14,206 nucleotides of DNA from contig DXZA01000049.1 in assembly GCA_019415525.1 (NCBI GenBank), positions 1 through 14,206 of the forward strand, read 5' to 3'. The DNA is from Tyzzerella sp. GTDB taxonomy: Bacteria > Bacillota > Clostridia > Lachnospirales > Anaerotignaceae. The position numbers and the translations under genes are program-made. The notes beneath the pieces were generated by a model. It worked only from the letters and a program-made list of their open reading frames with translations, searched no databases and had not been told where the DNA came from. Below are positions 1 to 6,640 of the stretch, piece by piece (the first letter of the stretch is position 1; each line of letters begins with the position of its first letter).

Positions 1-121
1 CTATAATAACTAAATATACCAATATATATATTTTATATTTAAATTATAAAAATAATTACTATTTTATGTCTTATTACTAAGAATATTACTATTATACTAT
101 TTTATAAATTTATATTAATTA

Positions 122-130
122 TGATATAAT
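122..130 (+). promoter_or_regulatory. Extended -10 promoter of the HAD phosphatase gene
   Basis: TGATATAAT at 122-130 is a perfect TATAAT -10 box with an extended -10 TGn. The -35 region 17 bp upstream (102-107, TTATAA) is weak, as is common when the extended -10 is present. Expected transcription start is near 137, about 23 nt before the ATG. The preceding 120 bases are AT-rich low-complexity sequence in which I see no gene or further signal. Confidence 0.6.
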
Positions 131-159
131 TTAATAACATAATTAAAGGAGGTTTAAAA

Positions 160-972
160 ATGTATAAAGGCGTTGTTTTTTTTGATTATGACGGAACTAT
201 GGTAGATGAAAGCGATAATATTTCAAAACCAACAGAAAAAACTATCGAATCATTCCAAAAACTTAGAGATAATGGTTATATGACTGCTGTTTGTTCCGGT
301 AGACCATATAGTCAACTTCCTAAAATAGACTTTAAATTTGATTGTTATGTAAATTCAAATGGTGCAAGTGTAAGAATAAATGATGAAATTATATTCAACA
401 GCCCCTTTGAATTAGAGTATACACTTAAAATGATTGATTTTTTCAAAGATAATGATTTAACTTTTTATTGTGAGACTTCAAATTTATGTTATTTTGGAGA
501 TATTCACACAGAAAGAATTGACAAAAATTGCAAACTTTTTAATGTACCTAAAGAAAGCTATAGACCTTTAAATGAATTGGATACAGACTTATTAAAAGAA
601 ATAGTAAAAATAGTTGTTTTATTCCCAGAAGATAAAGAAAAAATGGAAAATATATCAAAAGTTTTTAATAATGAATTTAGTGAAAAATTCGTTACATTTC
701 AACAACTTTATGAATATGGTATTGATATTGCAAAAAAAGGATTTTCAAAAGCTGTTGGTATAAAAGCTGTCATAGAAAAATTTAATTTTGATTTAAAAGA
801 TACATATGCCTTTGGCGATGGTGGAAATGATAAAGAAATGATTGAATTTGTAGGAAATGGCATAGTTATGGGAAAACATAATCCTATACTTAATAATATA
901 GGTGATTATTATACAGATACTGTCAAAAATGAAGGCATAACAAAAGGTCTTTTACACTATAAATTAATATAA
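160..972 (+). CDS. Cof-type HAD-IIB family hydrolase (sugar-phosphate/nucleotide phosphatase-like)
   Basis: A 270-aa soluble cytoplasmic HAD phosphohydrolase. Motif I is DYDGT at residues 9-13 (nucleophile D9, acid/base D11). Motif II is the Ser of CSGRP (S46). The motif III lysine lies in KGFSK (about K197). Motif IV is GDGGND at 219-224, the Mg2+-binding acidic pair. The long cap between motifs II and III and the GDGxND form are those of the Cof/IIB subfamily, whose members dephosphorylate sugar phosphates, FMN, PLP or similar small molecules; substrate cannot be read from sequence. The start is the ATG at 160, seven bases after a strong AAAGGAGG (145-152). It is a single-gene transcription unit, convergent with the Nudix gene and sharing a terminator with it. 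The length is usual for the family and all catalytic motifs are intact. Confidence 0.93.
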   Translation: MYKGVVFFDYDGTMVDESDNISKPTEKTIESFQKLRDNGYMTAVCSGRPYSQLPKIDFKFDCYVNSNGASVRINDEIIFNSPFELEYTLKMIDFFKDNDLTFYCETSNLCYFGDIHTERIDKNCKLFNVPKESYRPLNELDTDLLKEIVKIVVLFPEDKEKMENISKVFNNEFSEKFVTFQQLYEYGIDIAKKGFSKAVGIKAVIEKFNFDLKDTYAFGDGGNDKEMIEFVGNGIVMGKHNPILNNIGDYYTDTVKNEGITKGLLHYKLI

Positions 973-1017
973 AAAAAGTATGTTTTTGATAATAAAATAT
1001 CAAAAACATACTTTTTT
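972..1017. terminator. Bidirectional intrinsic terminator between the HAD and Nudix genes
   Basis: A 19-bp perfect stem pairs 972-990 with 999-1017 around an 8-nt loop (991-998). The base of the stem is A on the left and T on the right, so transcripts from either side end in a U-run. It closes the + strand HAD gene (stop at 970-972) and the - strand Nudix gene, whose stop codon (1016-1018) lies inside the stem base. Confidence 0.88.
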
Positions 1018-1444
1018 ATTTTACACTTTTTAATGCTTTTTCAAATTCTTTTTTCATCCATTTAGGTATGTCTTTATTTTTTACCTCTTCAAGGGTGAGC
1101 CAATAAAAAGCATCATGCTCATCACTTAATGTAACATTATATGTATCACAAACACATATATATGTAATTATTGTAAGATGAATATTATTTTTTATAACAT
1201 CAAAAACACTAAATGGTTCTATTATATGTACATATAATCCGGTTTCTTCTTTAACCTCTCTTACAAGGCCTTTTGTTGAAGTTTCAAAAAAATGAAGTCC
1301 ACCACCCGGAAGGTCCCAAGCTTCTTTTCTATTCATAATACTACTTTCTATTTCTGCTTTTGAACGATGAAGAAGCAAAACCTTATTATTATTTACAATT
1401 ATAGCCTTTACAGCTATGGCAAAATCTCTTTTTATAACCCCCAC
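1016..1444 (-). CDS. Nudix hydrolase
   Basis: A 142-aa protein with a complete Nudix box: G48-x5-E54-x7-REVKEETGL (62-70), matching GX5EX7REUXEEXGU. The box coordinates the divalent metal used to cleave a nucleoside diphosphate linked to another moiety. The N-terminal strand (VKAIIVNNNKVLLLHR) and the WDLPGGG turn are typical of the MutT-like group, but the substrate (oxidised dNTP, ADP-ribose or another) is not evident. It is the last gene of the methyltransferase-hslO-Nudix operon, 25 bp after hslO. The only usable canonical start, GTG at 1442-1444, directly abuts its purine tract (AAAAAGGGG), leaving no normal SD spacing. The next upstream-like alternative is a non-canonical ATA at 1433-1435, so the first few residues are uncertain. 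Confidence 0.9.
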   Translation of the reverse strand: MGVIKRDFAIAVKAIIVNNNKVLLLHRSKAEIESSIMNRKEAWDLPGGGLHFFETSTKGLVREVKEETGLYVHIIEPFSVFDVIKNNIHLTIITYICVCDTYNVTLSDEHDAFYWLTLEEVKNKDIPKWMKKEFEKALKSVK

Positions 1445-1469
1445 CCCCTTTTTATCTATTTTTTATTGA

Positions 1470-2348
1470 TTAAAGTGCATTATTAAGAATTTCTTTAAGG
1501 TCATCTTCTGTAAAATTATATTCTTTATTACAGAAATGACAATGAAGTTGTGCTTTTTTATCTTCTTCTATTATTTTTTCAAGTTCTTCTTTTCCAAGAC
1601 TTATAAGAGCTTTTTCAACTCTTTCTCTTGTACAATTACAATAAAATTCAACTTCTTTTTTCTCATTGATTTCAATATCAAAATCTCCAAGTATAAGCTT
1701 TAAAATATCTTCTGGAGTATAACCCATATCAAGTAAAGATGTAACATAAGGTGTTCTATTTATTTTTTCTTCAAGTTTTTGTGCTATTTCATCACTTGCA
1801 TCAGGCATAAGCTGAATTATAAATCCACCTGCTGCCATTACAGTAGTATCTGTATCTATAAGCACACCAAGACCTATTGCAGAAGGAGTCTGTTCACTTT
1901 TTGCAAAATAATATGTTAAATCTTCTGCTATTTCTCCAGAAATAAGTTCAATCTGTCCTGAATATGGTTCTTTAAGTCCAATATCTTTTATTACACTTAA
2001 ATTTCCATGTCCTATAGCAGCAGAAACATCAAGTTTTCCTTCATATTTATCAGGTACTTCAACATATGGATTAAAAACATATCCTTTTACTTTTGCATTA
2101 CTATCAGCAGAAACAACCATACCTTGAAGTGGTCCATCACCTCTTACTTGAAGTGTAAGAAGGTCTTTTTCACCTTTAAGCATTATTCCCATCATTGCAG
2201 CAGCAGTTAAAAGACGACCAAGGGCAGCAGTTGCAACAGGTGAAGTATTATGAAGACTTCTTGCTTTTTCAACAGTATTTTTTGTTGTTACTGCAAACGC
2301 TCTTATAGCTCCATTTCCAGCAGTTGCTCTTATAATATAATCGTTCAT
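1470..2348 (-). CDS. hslO: Hsp33 redox-regulated holdase chaperone
   Basis: A 292-aa cytoplasmic chaperone of the Hsp33 family. The N-terminal domain carries the family pattern IRATAGNGAIRAFAV followed by HNTSPVATAALGR. The C-terminal redox switch has the four zinc cysteines in the expected C-x-C and C-x-x-C arrangement: C237/C239 (CNC) and C270/C273 (CHFC). In characterised Hsp33 these bind zinc when reduced; on oxidative stress they form disulphides, and the protein unfolds to become an ATP-independent holdase. The start ATG (2346-2348) follows AAAAAGGAG (2365-2357). That SD lies inside the 3' end of the upstream methyltransferase gene, whose stop is only 2 bp away, so the two are co-transcribed and possibly translationally coupled. 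Length and motifs are complete. Confidence 0.97.
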   Translation of the reverse strand: MNDYIIRATAGNGAIRAFAVTTKNTVEKARSLHNTSPVATAALGRLLTAAAMMGIMLKGEKDLLTLQVRGDGPLQGMVVSADSNAKVKGYVFNPYVEVPDKYEGKLDVSAAIGHGNLSVIKDIGLKEPYSGQIELISGEIAEDLTYYFAKSEQTPSAIGLGVLIDTDTTVMAAGGFIIQLMPDASDEIAQKLEEKINRTPYVTSLLDMGYTPEDILKLILGDFDIEINEKKEVEFYCNCTRERVEKALISLGKEELEKIIEEDKKAQLHCHFCNKEYNFTEDDLKEILNNAL

Positions 2349-2350
2349 TT

Positions 2351-3115
2351 TTAATTCTCCTTTTTAATAACTTCTTTTGCTATAACAAATATTCTTTCAC
2401 TATCTTCTCTTGCAGGTTCAAAAGTATATGCATCATATACAGCTATAAATTTCATACCACTTTTTTCTATAAGATTTTTAATAGTTTCTATACTATAAGC
2501 CTTTTCATAGTGACATTCTTCAAATCGTTCATATTTTCCAGTTTCTTCATCTTCTATGAAAAAGTTCATATAATATTCATTTATTTTTTCATCTTCATCA
2601 TAAAAGTTTTCCCATATATAAGCCGCATTCTCAGTTGTTTCAGCATATGTATTATCAGAATATATATTTTTGAATTTATATTCTGTGTTTAAGTCAAATA
2701 TAAAAAGACCTTGTGGATGAAGATAATTATTTACAAGTTTAAAAACTTCAAAAAGCTCATCTTCATCTGTAATATAGTTAAGACTATCAAAAAGACTTAT
2801 AACACAGTTTACTGTTCCATAAAGTTCAAATTCTCTCATATCTTGACAAAGATATAAAATATCAAGATTTTCTTCATATGCTTTATCTCTTGCTTTTGCA
2901 AGCATATCTTCAGATAAATCTATACCTATCATATCGTAGCCTTTTTTGGCAAGTCTTTCTGTTACATTACCTGTACCACAACCCAAGTCTAAAACAATAT
3001 CAGGGGAAAGATTTTCTCTTTCCCATATTTTTTCTATATAAGAAACCCAACCGTCATAATCGGTTTCCCCCATAAAAGTGTCATATACAGACGCAAAGCT
3101 CTCATAAACACCCAT
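2351..3115 (-). CDS. Class I SAM-dependent methyltransferase
   Basis: A 254-aa Rossmann-fold methyltransferase. Motif I VLDLGCGTG (41-49) binds the methionine part of S-adenosylmethionine. The acidic residue ending strand 2 (D66 in IGIDLSEDML) contacts the ribose. LCQDMREF then supplies the adenine-contact strand, and CVISLFDSLNYI is the motif IV region. Fold assignment is firm, but nothing identifies the methyl acceptor. I chose the ATG at 3113-3115 because GAGGGGA sits seven bases upstream; a longer GTG reading (to 3130) would place the start before this SD. It is the first gene of the operon with hslO and the Nudix gene, and a TTGTAA-17-TATAAT promoter lies just upstream. Confidence 0.92.
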   Translation of the reverse strand: MGVYESFASVYDTFMGETDYDGWVSYIEKIWERENLSPDIVLDLGCGTGNVTERLAKKGYDMIGIDLSEDMLAKARDKAYEENLDILYLCQDMREFELYGTVNCVISLFDSLNYITDEDELFEVFKLVNNYLHPQGLFIFDLNTEYKFKNIYSDNTYAETTENAAYIWENFYDEDEKINEYYMNFFIEDEETGKYERFEECHYEKAYSIETIKNLIEKSGMKFIAVYDAYTFEPAREDSERIFVIAKEVIKKEN

Positions 3116-3154
3116 AACAATTCCCCTCACAATAATTTATCTATTAACCTTATA

Positions 3155-3183
3155 ATTATACATAATATAACGATATATTACAA
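3155..3183 (-). promoter_or_regulatory. SigmaA-type promoter of the methyltransferase-hslO-Nudix operon
   Basis: Read on the - strand: TTGTAA (3183-3178), a 17-bp spacer, then TATAAT (3160-3155). Predicted start is near 3148, about 33 nt before the ATG. The -35 box begins only about ten bases beyond the stop codon of the SASP gene. Confidence 0.65.
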
Positions 3184-3193
3184 CATTAGAGCT

Positions 3194-3376
3194 TTATTTT
3201 TTTTGTTTTCTCTTTCTGCTGCTTACAATTCCACCTATTTGACCACTTTCTCTACTTGTAAGTCCTTTCCAACCTTTTTCCATAACCTTATCTATAAGAC
3301 CAAGTTCTTCTGCTGCTTCATACTTCATTCTGTCCTCTTCACAAAGACTTTTGTATTTTGTTATAACTTTTTCCAT
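3194..3376 (-). CDS. Small acid-soluble spore protein, alpha/beta-type (clostridial minor form)
   Basis: A 60-aa basic protein with both SASP signatures: KYEAAEELGL (18-27), followed by a WKGLTSRESGQIGG block (36-49) and a lysine/arginine-rich tail (SRKRKQKK). SASPs coat and protect forespore DNA in the A-like form and are degraded at germination by the protease GPR. The usual GPR site of the family has Ile/Phe-Ala after the Glu of KYE; here it reads E20-A21-A22, so cleavage may differ. The start ATG (3374-3376) follows GGAGG with seven bases between. A sigmaG-like promoter lies about 70 bp upstream. No terminator hairpin is visible after the stop. The gene shows that the organism is an endospore former. 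Confidence 0.88.
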   Translation of the reverse strand: MEKVITKYKSLCEEDRMKYEAAEELGLIDKVMEKGWKGLTSRESGQIGGIVSSRKRKQKK

Positions 3377-3444
3377 ATTTTATCCTCCATAAATTGTGCA
3401 TATTAATTCTTGAAGTTTTTATTTATACTATAAACTAACATTAA

Positions 3445-3474
3445 TATTATGTTTTTTTTATAAAAATTATATGC
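3445..3474 (-). promoter_or_regulatory. Forespore (sigmaG/sigmaF-type) promoter of the SASP gene
   Basis: On the - strand GCATA (3474-3470), exactly 18 bp, then CATAATA (3451-3445). This fits the Bacillus sigmaG consensus (about gHATR, N17-18, CATnHTA) at every position I can compare. Predicted start is near 3438, giving a leader of about 60 nt before the SASP ATG. SigmaF and sigmaG consensus sequences overlap, so the sequence cannot separate them; SASP genes are classically sigmaG-dependent. Confidence 0.75.
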
Positions 3475-3519
3475 ATGTAATAAAAATGAATTTATATACA
3501 TATTTTTTCATAAAACCAT

Positions 3520-3548
3520 TTGACACCTGTATAAAATAGTGATACGAT
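3520..3548 (+). promoter_or_regulatory. Promoter of the lysine riboswitch-asd-dapA-dapB operon
   Basis: TTGACA (3520-3525, consensus), a 17-bp spacer, then TACGAT (3543-3548) preceded by an extended -10 TG (3540-3541). The start near 3555 lies just ahead of the riboswitch P1 strand, so the whole aptamer would be transcribed. The 3377-3519 stretch before it holds only the divergent SASP promoter and leader. Confidence 0.78.
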
Positions 3549-3564
3549 ATACAAACAAAGTATA

Positions 3565-3819
3565 ATTTTTAGTAGAGGTGCATTTTTCAATAGTACCTGT
3601 TTTGATGCAGTAAGGTGCAAATGATAAACAGGAAAAGGGGACGGTGCCGAAGTTTGATTATTCCTTACAATATTCTTTCTGGTTTTTATGGATAATATCT
3701 GTATGAACTGTCATCATAACTTTGATGGAGTGCTACTATAATGATTATTTTAACACAGCGTAGTGTTTTATATCTGTGATAAGGCAATTATTATACCGGC
3801 GTCCCTGTCGGTTTTTTTT
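3565..3819 (+). ncRNA. Lysine riboswitch (L-box) with terminator expression platform
   Basis: The L-box core is recognisable in order. GTAGAGGTGC at 3572-3581 and AGTA at 3592-3595 come first. The P3 arm CCTGTTT (3596-3602) pairs with AAACAGG (3626-3632). The conserved AAGGGG (3635-3640) and GTGCCGAAG (3644-3652) follow. Then come CTGG (3679-3682) and CTGTCATCA...TTGATGGAGTGCTA (3709-3735). P1 closes TAGTAG (3570-3575) with CTACTA (3733-3738). GGTGC (3577-3581) can pair with GTGCC (3644-3648) using two G-U wobbles. In this RNA class lysine binds the five-way junction and turns off downstream genes, which fits the asd-dapA-dapB operon that follows. Aptamer identity is from recalled consensus, not a covariance search. 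Confidence 0.92.
3795..3819 (+). terminator. Riboswitch-controlled intrinsic terminator before asd
   Basis: ACCGGC (3795-3800) pairs with GTCGGT (3807-3812) around a 6-nt loop, followed by an 8-T run (3812-3819). It lies in the leader, about 70 bp before asd, so it can only act as an attenuator. A competing antiterminator pairs TATAATGATT (3737-3746) with AATTATTATA (3786-3795). The first two bases of that arm belong to the P1 3' strand and the last base of the partner belongs to the terminator stem. Confidence 0.82.
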
Positions 3820-3890
3820 ATTATAAAGAGAAATTTTGCGGTGTATTTATCGTAAATAAATAATATGTTATAATAGGAGTGAATTTTATT

Positions 3891-4886
3891 ATGAAAAAAG
3901 TAAATCTTGCAGTAGTAGGTGCAACAGGTATGGTAGGAAGAACTTTCTTAAAAGTTCTTGAAGAAAGACAGCTTCCAATTGAAAATTTCTATGTTATGGC
4001 TTCAGCTCGTTCAGCTGGTTCAACTCTTACTTTCAACGGTAAAGAGTATGTTGTTGAAGAGCTTACAGAACATTCATTTGATAAACCAATTGATATAGCT
4101 CTTTTCTCTGCTGGTGGTTCAACAAGTGCAAAATTTGCACCAATAGCAGCAGAACATGGTTGTATTGTTATTGATAATAGTGCTCAGTGGAGAATGGACC
4201 CAGAAGTTCCTCTTGTAGTGCCTGAAGTAAACCCTGAAGATATCGAATGGAACAAAGGTATTATTGCAAACCCTAACTGTTCTACAATACAGGCTATGGT
4301 TGCTTTAAAACCACTTGATGATAAATATAAAATCAAACGTGTTGTTTATTCTACATATCAGGCAGTTTCTGGTGCAGGTGTTGCAGGTTGGAATGACCTT
4401 GAAAATGGTCTTAAAGGTGAAGCTCCTAAAAAATTCCCTCATCCAATAGCAAATAACTGTCTTCCACATATTGATGTATTTATGGATAACAGATATACAA
4501 AAGAAGAAATGAAAATGATTTGGGAAACAAGAAAAATTCTTCACAATGATGACCTTAAAGTTACAGCTACAACAGTACGTGTACCTGTATTCGACAGTCA
4601 TAGTGAATCAATAAATGTTGAGTTTGAAAATCCATTTGATTTAGATGAACTTATTGATGTTCTTAGAAATGCTAAAGGTGTTGTTATCGAAGATGACCCA
4701 GAAAACAATGTATATCCTCTCGCATTAAATGCAGCAGGACATGATGAAGTTTTTGTTGGAAGAATTCGTCGTGATGAAAGCGTTGAAAATGGTGTAAATC
4801 TTTGGGTTGTTGCTGATAATATCCGTAAAGGTGCAGCTACTAATGCAGTACAGATTGCTCAAGAAATAATTTCAAAAATGCAGTAA
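3891..4886 (+). CDS. asd: Aspartate-semialdehyde dehydrogenase
   Basis: A 331-aa enzyme that reduces L-aspartyl-4-phosphate with NADPH to L-aspartate-4-semialdehyde, the branch point to diaminopimelate/lysine and to threonine/methionine. The N-terminal NADP site is GATGMVG (10-16). The catalytic cysteine is C130 in NPNCSTIQ, and the catalytic histidine is H237 in DSHSESINVEF. The C-terminal GRIRRD and the NLWVVADNIRKGAATNAVQ segment are typical. I start at ATG 3891 with AGGAG at 3875-3879; an in-frame GTG at 3879 overlaps that SD and is rejected. It is the first gene behind the L-box and lies 20 bp before dapA. Length and motifs are complete. Expression should fall when lysine is plentiful. 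Confidence 0.98.
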   Translation: MKKVNLAVVGATGMVGRTFLKVLEERQLPIENFYVMASARSAGSTLTFNGKEYVVEELTEHSFDKPIDIALFSAGGSTSAKFAPIAAEHGCIVIDNSAQWRMDPEVPLVVPEVNPEDIEWNKGIIANPNCSTIQAMVALKPLDDKYKIKRVVYSTYQAVSGAGVAGWNDLENGLKGEAPKKFPHPIANNCLPHIDVFMDNRYTKEEMKMIWETRKILHNDDLKVTATTVRVPVFDSHSESINVEFENPFDLDELIDVLRNAKGVVIEDDPENNVYPLALNAAGHDEVFVGRIRRDESVENGVNLWVVADNIRKGAATNAVQIAQEIISKMQ

Positions 4887-4906
4887 TACTTTCGGAGGTG
4901 TTTTAT

Positions 4907-5791
4907 ATGTCTATTTTTACAGGTTCAGGAGTTGCTATTATTACTCCTTTTAATGAAGATGAAACTATCAATTATCCTGAATTAAAAAAACTTATTGAGT
5001 TTCAGATAGAAAACGGTACAGATGCAATTATAATATGTGGTACAACAGGTGAGGCTTCAACTCTTACAGATGAAGAACAAATCGATTGTGTAAGATATGC
5101 AGTTGAAGTAGTAAACAAAAGAATACCTGTTATTGCAGGTGCAGGAAGCAATCATACTTCACACGCTATTGAGCTTGCTCAAGGTTGTGAAAAAGCTGGT
5201 GCTGATGCTGTTTTACTTGTTACACCATATTATAATAAAACAACTCAAAAAGGACTTATAAAGCACTATAAAATGATTGCTGAAAGCATAAATATACCTA
5301 TAATACTTTATAATGTACCAAGTCGTACAGGTCTTAATATTACTCCTAAGACATGTTATGAACTTTCAAAAATTAAAAACATTGTTGCTATAAAAGAAGC
5401 AAGCGGAAATATTTCACAGGTTGCAGAAATTGCTGCTCTTTGTGGTCCTGATTTTGATATATATTCAGGAAACGATGACCAAGTTCTTCCTTTAATGGCT
5501 CTTGGCGGAAAAGGTGTTATATCTGTTCTTGCAAATGTTGCTCCTAGATATACACATGATATGGTAGCAAGCTATTTAAACGGTGATACAAAAACAGCTA
5601 CAAAAATGCAACTTGATGCTCTTCATCTTATAAATATGCTTTTCTGTGAAACAAATCCTATTCCTGTAAAAGCTGCTGTTGGTCTTATGGGCTATAATAC
5701 AGGAAGCTGTAAAATGCCTCTTTGCGAAATGGATGAAAAGAATTTTGAAAATCTCAAAAAAGCAATGGAAGACTTTGGAATTATAAAATAA
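4907..5791 (+). CDS. dapA: 4-hydroxy-tetrahydrodipicolinate synthase
   Basis: A 294-aa TIM-barrel class I aldolase that condenses pyruvate with aspartate semialdehyde, the committed step to diaminopimelate and lysine. The Schiff-base lysine is K163 in VAIKEASG. The catalytic Thr pair lies in GTTGE (T46/T47) and the proton-relay Tyr in YNVPSRT (Y135). R139 of the same motif binds the carboxylate of the second substrate. The start ATG 4907 has GGAGG at 4894-4898 with eight bases between; the GTG at 4898 is part of the SD. It sits 20 bp after asd and is followed by a hairpin before dapB. In a spore former its product line also supplies dipicolinate. No anomaly is seen. Confidence 0.98.
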   Translation: MSIFTGSGVAIITPFNEDETINYPELKKLIEFQIENGTDAIIICGTTGEASTLTDEEQIDCVRYAVEVVNKRIPVIAGAGSNHTSHAIELAQGCEKAGADAVLLVTPYYNKTTQKGLIKHYKMIAESINIPIILYNVPSRTGLNITPKTCYELSKIKNIVAIKEASGNISQVAEIAALCGPDFDIYSGNDDQVLPLMALGGKGVISVLANVAPRYTHDMVASYLNGDTKTATKMQLDALHLINMLFCETNPIPVKAAVGLMGYNTGSCKMPLCEMDEKNFENLKKAMEDFGIIK

Positions 5792-5799
5792 AAATAAAA

Positions 5800-5823
5800 A
5801 AGGGCTGTCATATGGCAGCCCTT
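5800..5823 (+). terminator. Intercistronic hairpin between dapA and dapB
   Basis: A 10-bp stem (5800-5809 with 5814-5823, one T-G wobble) closes a 4-nt loop. On the + strand the following tract is only TAATTTTAAT, so termination would be partial at best and the hairpin may instead protect or process the transcript. On the - strand the flank becomes a long T-rich run (TTTTTTATTTTTATTTT), a good terminator for any antisense RNA. The dapB SD begins 14 bases past the stem. Confidence 0.6.
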
Positions 5824-5849
5824 AATTTTAATAGATAGAGGTGTTTAAA

Positions 5850-6602
5850 TTGATTAAAATAATAATGCACGGTTGTGGTGGAAAAATGGGTCATGTTGTT
5901 TCATCAATAGTAGCAAATGATGAAAACTGTGAAATTGTTGCCGGTATTGACCCAAGAGATATAGAAATGGGATATCCTGTATTTAAAAATATAGCTGATT
6001 GTAATATTGAAGCTGATTGTATAATCGACTTTTCAATAGCAGCTGCTGTACCTGCACTTTTAGAATATTCAAAAGAAAAAAATATACCTGTAGTTCTTTG
6101 TTCAACAGGACTTTCAGAAGAATTAAACAACAAAGTTGTTGAATACTCAAAACATGTTGCTATATTAAAATCAGCAAATATGTCTGTTGGTATAAATCTT
6201 ATAATGAAAGTATTAAAAGAGCTTGCTCCTGTTCTTGCAGCAGAAGGCTTTGATATTGAAATTGTTGAAAAACATCATAATCAGAAAATTGATGCTCCAA
6301 GTGGTACAGCAATAGCTCTTGCTGATGCTATAAATGAAGAATTTGATAATGAATATAAATATGTTTTTGACCGTTCACAAGTTAGAGAAAAACGTAGCCA
6401 AAAAGAAATAGGAATTAGTGCAGTTCGTGGCGGAACAATAGTCGGTGACCATGATGTAATATTTGCTGGACGTGATGAAGTTATAACAATAAATCATACA
6501 GCATATTCAAAAGAACTTTTTGCTGTTGGTGCTGTTAAAGCAGCTAAATACCTTGCTGGAAAACCTGCCGGATTTTACACTATGAAAAATGTTATGGAAT
6601 AA
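5850..6602 (+). CDS. dapB: 4-hydroxy-tetrahydrodipicolinate reductase
   Basis: A 250-aa NAD(P)H-dependent reductase acting directly after DapA. The N-terminal nucleotide-binding loop is GCGGKMG (8-14). The catalytic region is EKHHNQKIDAPSGTA, with H142/H143, K146 and the substrate-binding GT at 152-153. IDFSIAAAV corresponds to the conserved DFS(T)P-like strand of the family. I start at TTG 5850, because this gives the family's usual MIKII N-terminus and places AGAGGTG (5837-5843) six bases upstream. A GTG at 5841 lies inside that SD, and the ATG at 5865 would cut into the first beta strand. It is the last gene of the L-box operon, ending at a bidirectional terminator. Confidence 0.97.
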   Translation: MIKIIMHGCGGKMGHVVSSIVANDENCEIVAGIDPRDIEMGYPVFKNIADCNIEADCIIDFSIAAAVPALLEYSKEKNIPVVLCSTGLSEELNNKVVEYSKHVAILKSANMSVGINLIMKVLKELAPVLAAEGFDIEIVEKHHNQKIDAPSGTAIALADAINEEFDNEYKYVFDRSQVREKRSQKEIGISAVRGGTIVGDHDVIFAGRDEVITINHTAYSKELFAVGAVKAAKYLAGKPAGFYTMKNVME

Positions 6603-6605
6603 GAT

Positions 6606-6640
6606 AAAAAACACCGTTAAAAAACGGTGTTTTTATTTTG
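6606..6640. terminator. Bidirectional terminator between dapB and the CobO-like gene
   Basis: ACACCGTT (6611-6618) pairs with AACGGTGT (6623-6630) around AAAA, extended by flanking A/T pairs. The right flank is TTTTTATTTT for dapB transcripts. The left flank reads as T-rich on the - strand for the convergent CobO-like gene, whose stop (6633-6635) lies in the tail. Confidence 0.87.

Noticed and set aside
1..120. Repeated ATTACTATT-like words at the left edge
   Set aside because: Short, irregular and of the same A/T composition as the rest of the intergenic DNA; no repeat array or CRISPR pattern.
3561..3566. TATAAT as -10 of the asd operon
   Set aside because: It would put the transcription start within the aptamer and destroy P1; TTGACA-17-TACGAT upstream is complete.
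3879..3890. GTG start of asd giving four extra residues
   Set aside because: The GTG overlaps the AGGAG that serves ATG 3891; homologues begin at the MKKVNLAVVGATG form.
4898..4906. GTG start of dapA giving three extra residues
   Set aside because: It lies inside the GGAGGTG SD sequence of ATG 4907.
5841..5849. GTG start of dapB
   Set aside because: It is part of the SD for TTG 5850, which gives the family-typical N-terminus.
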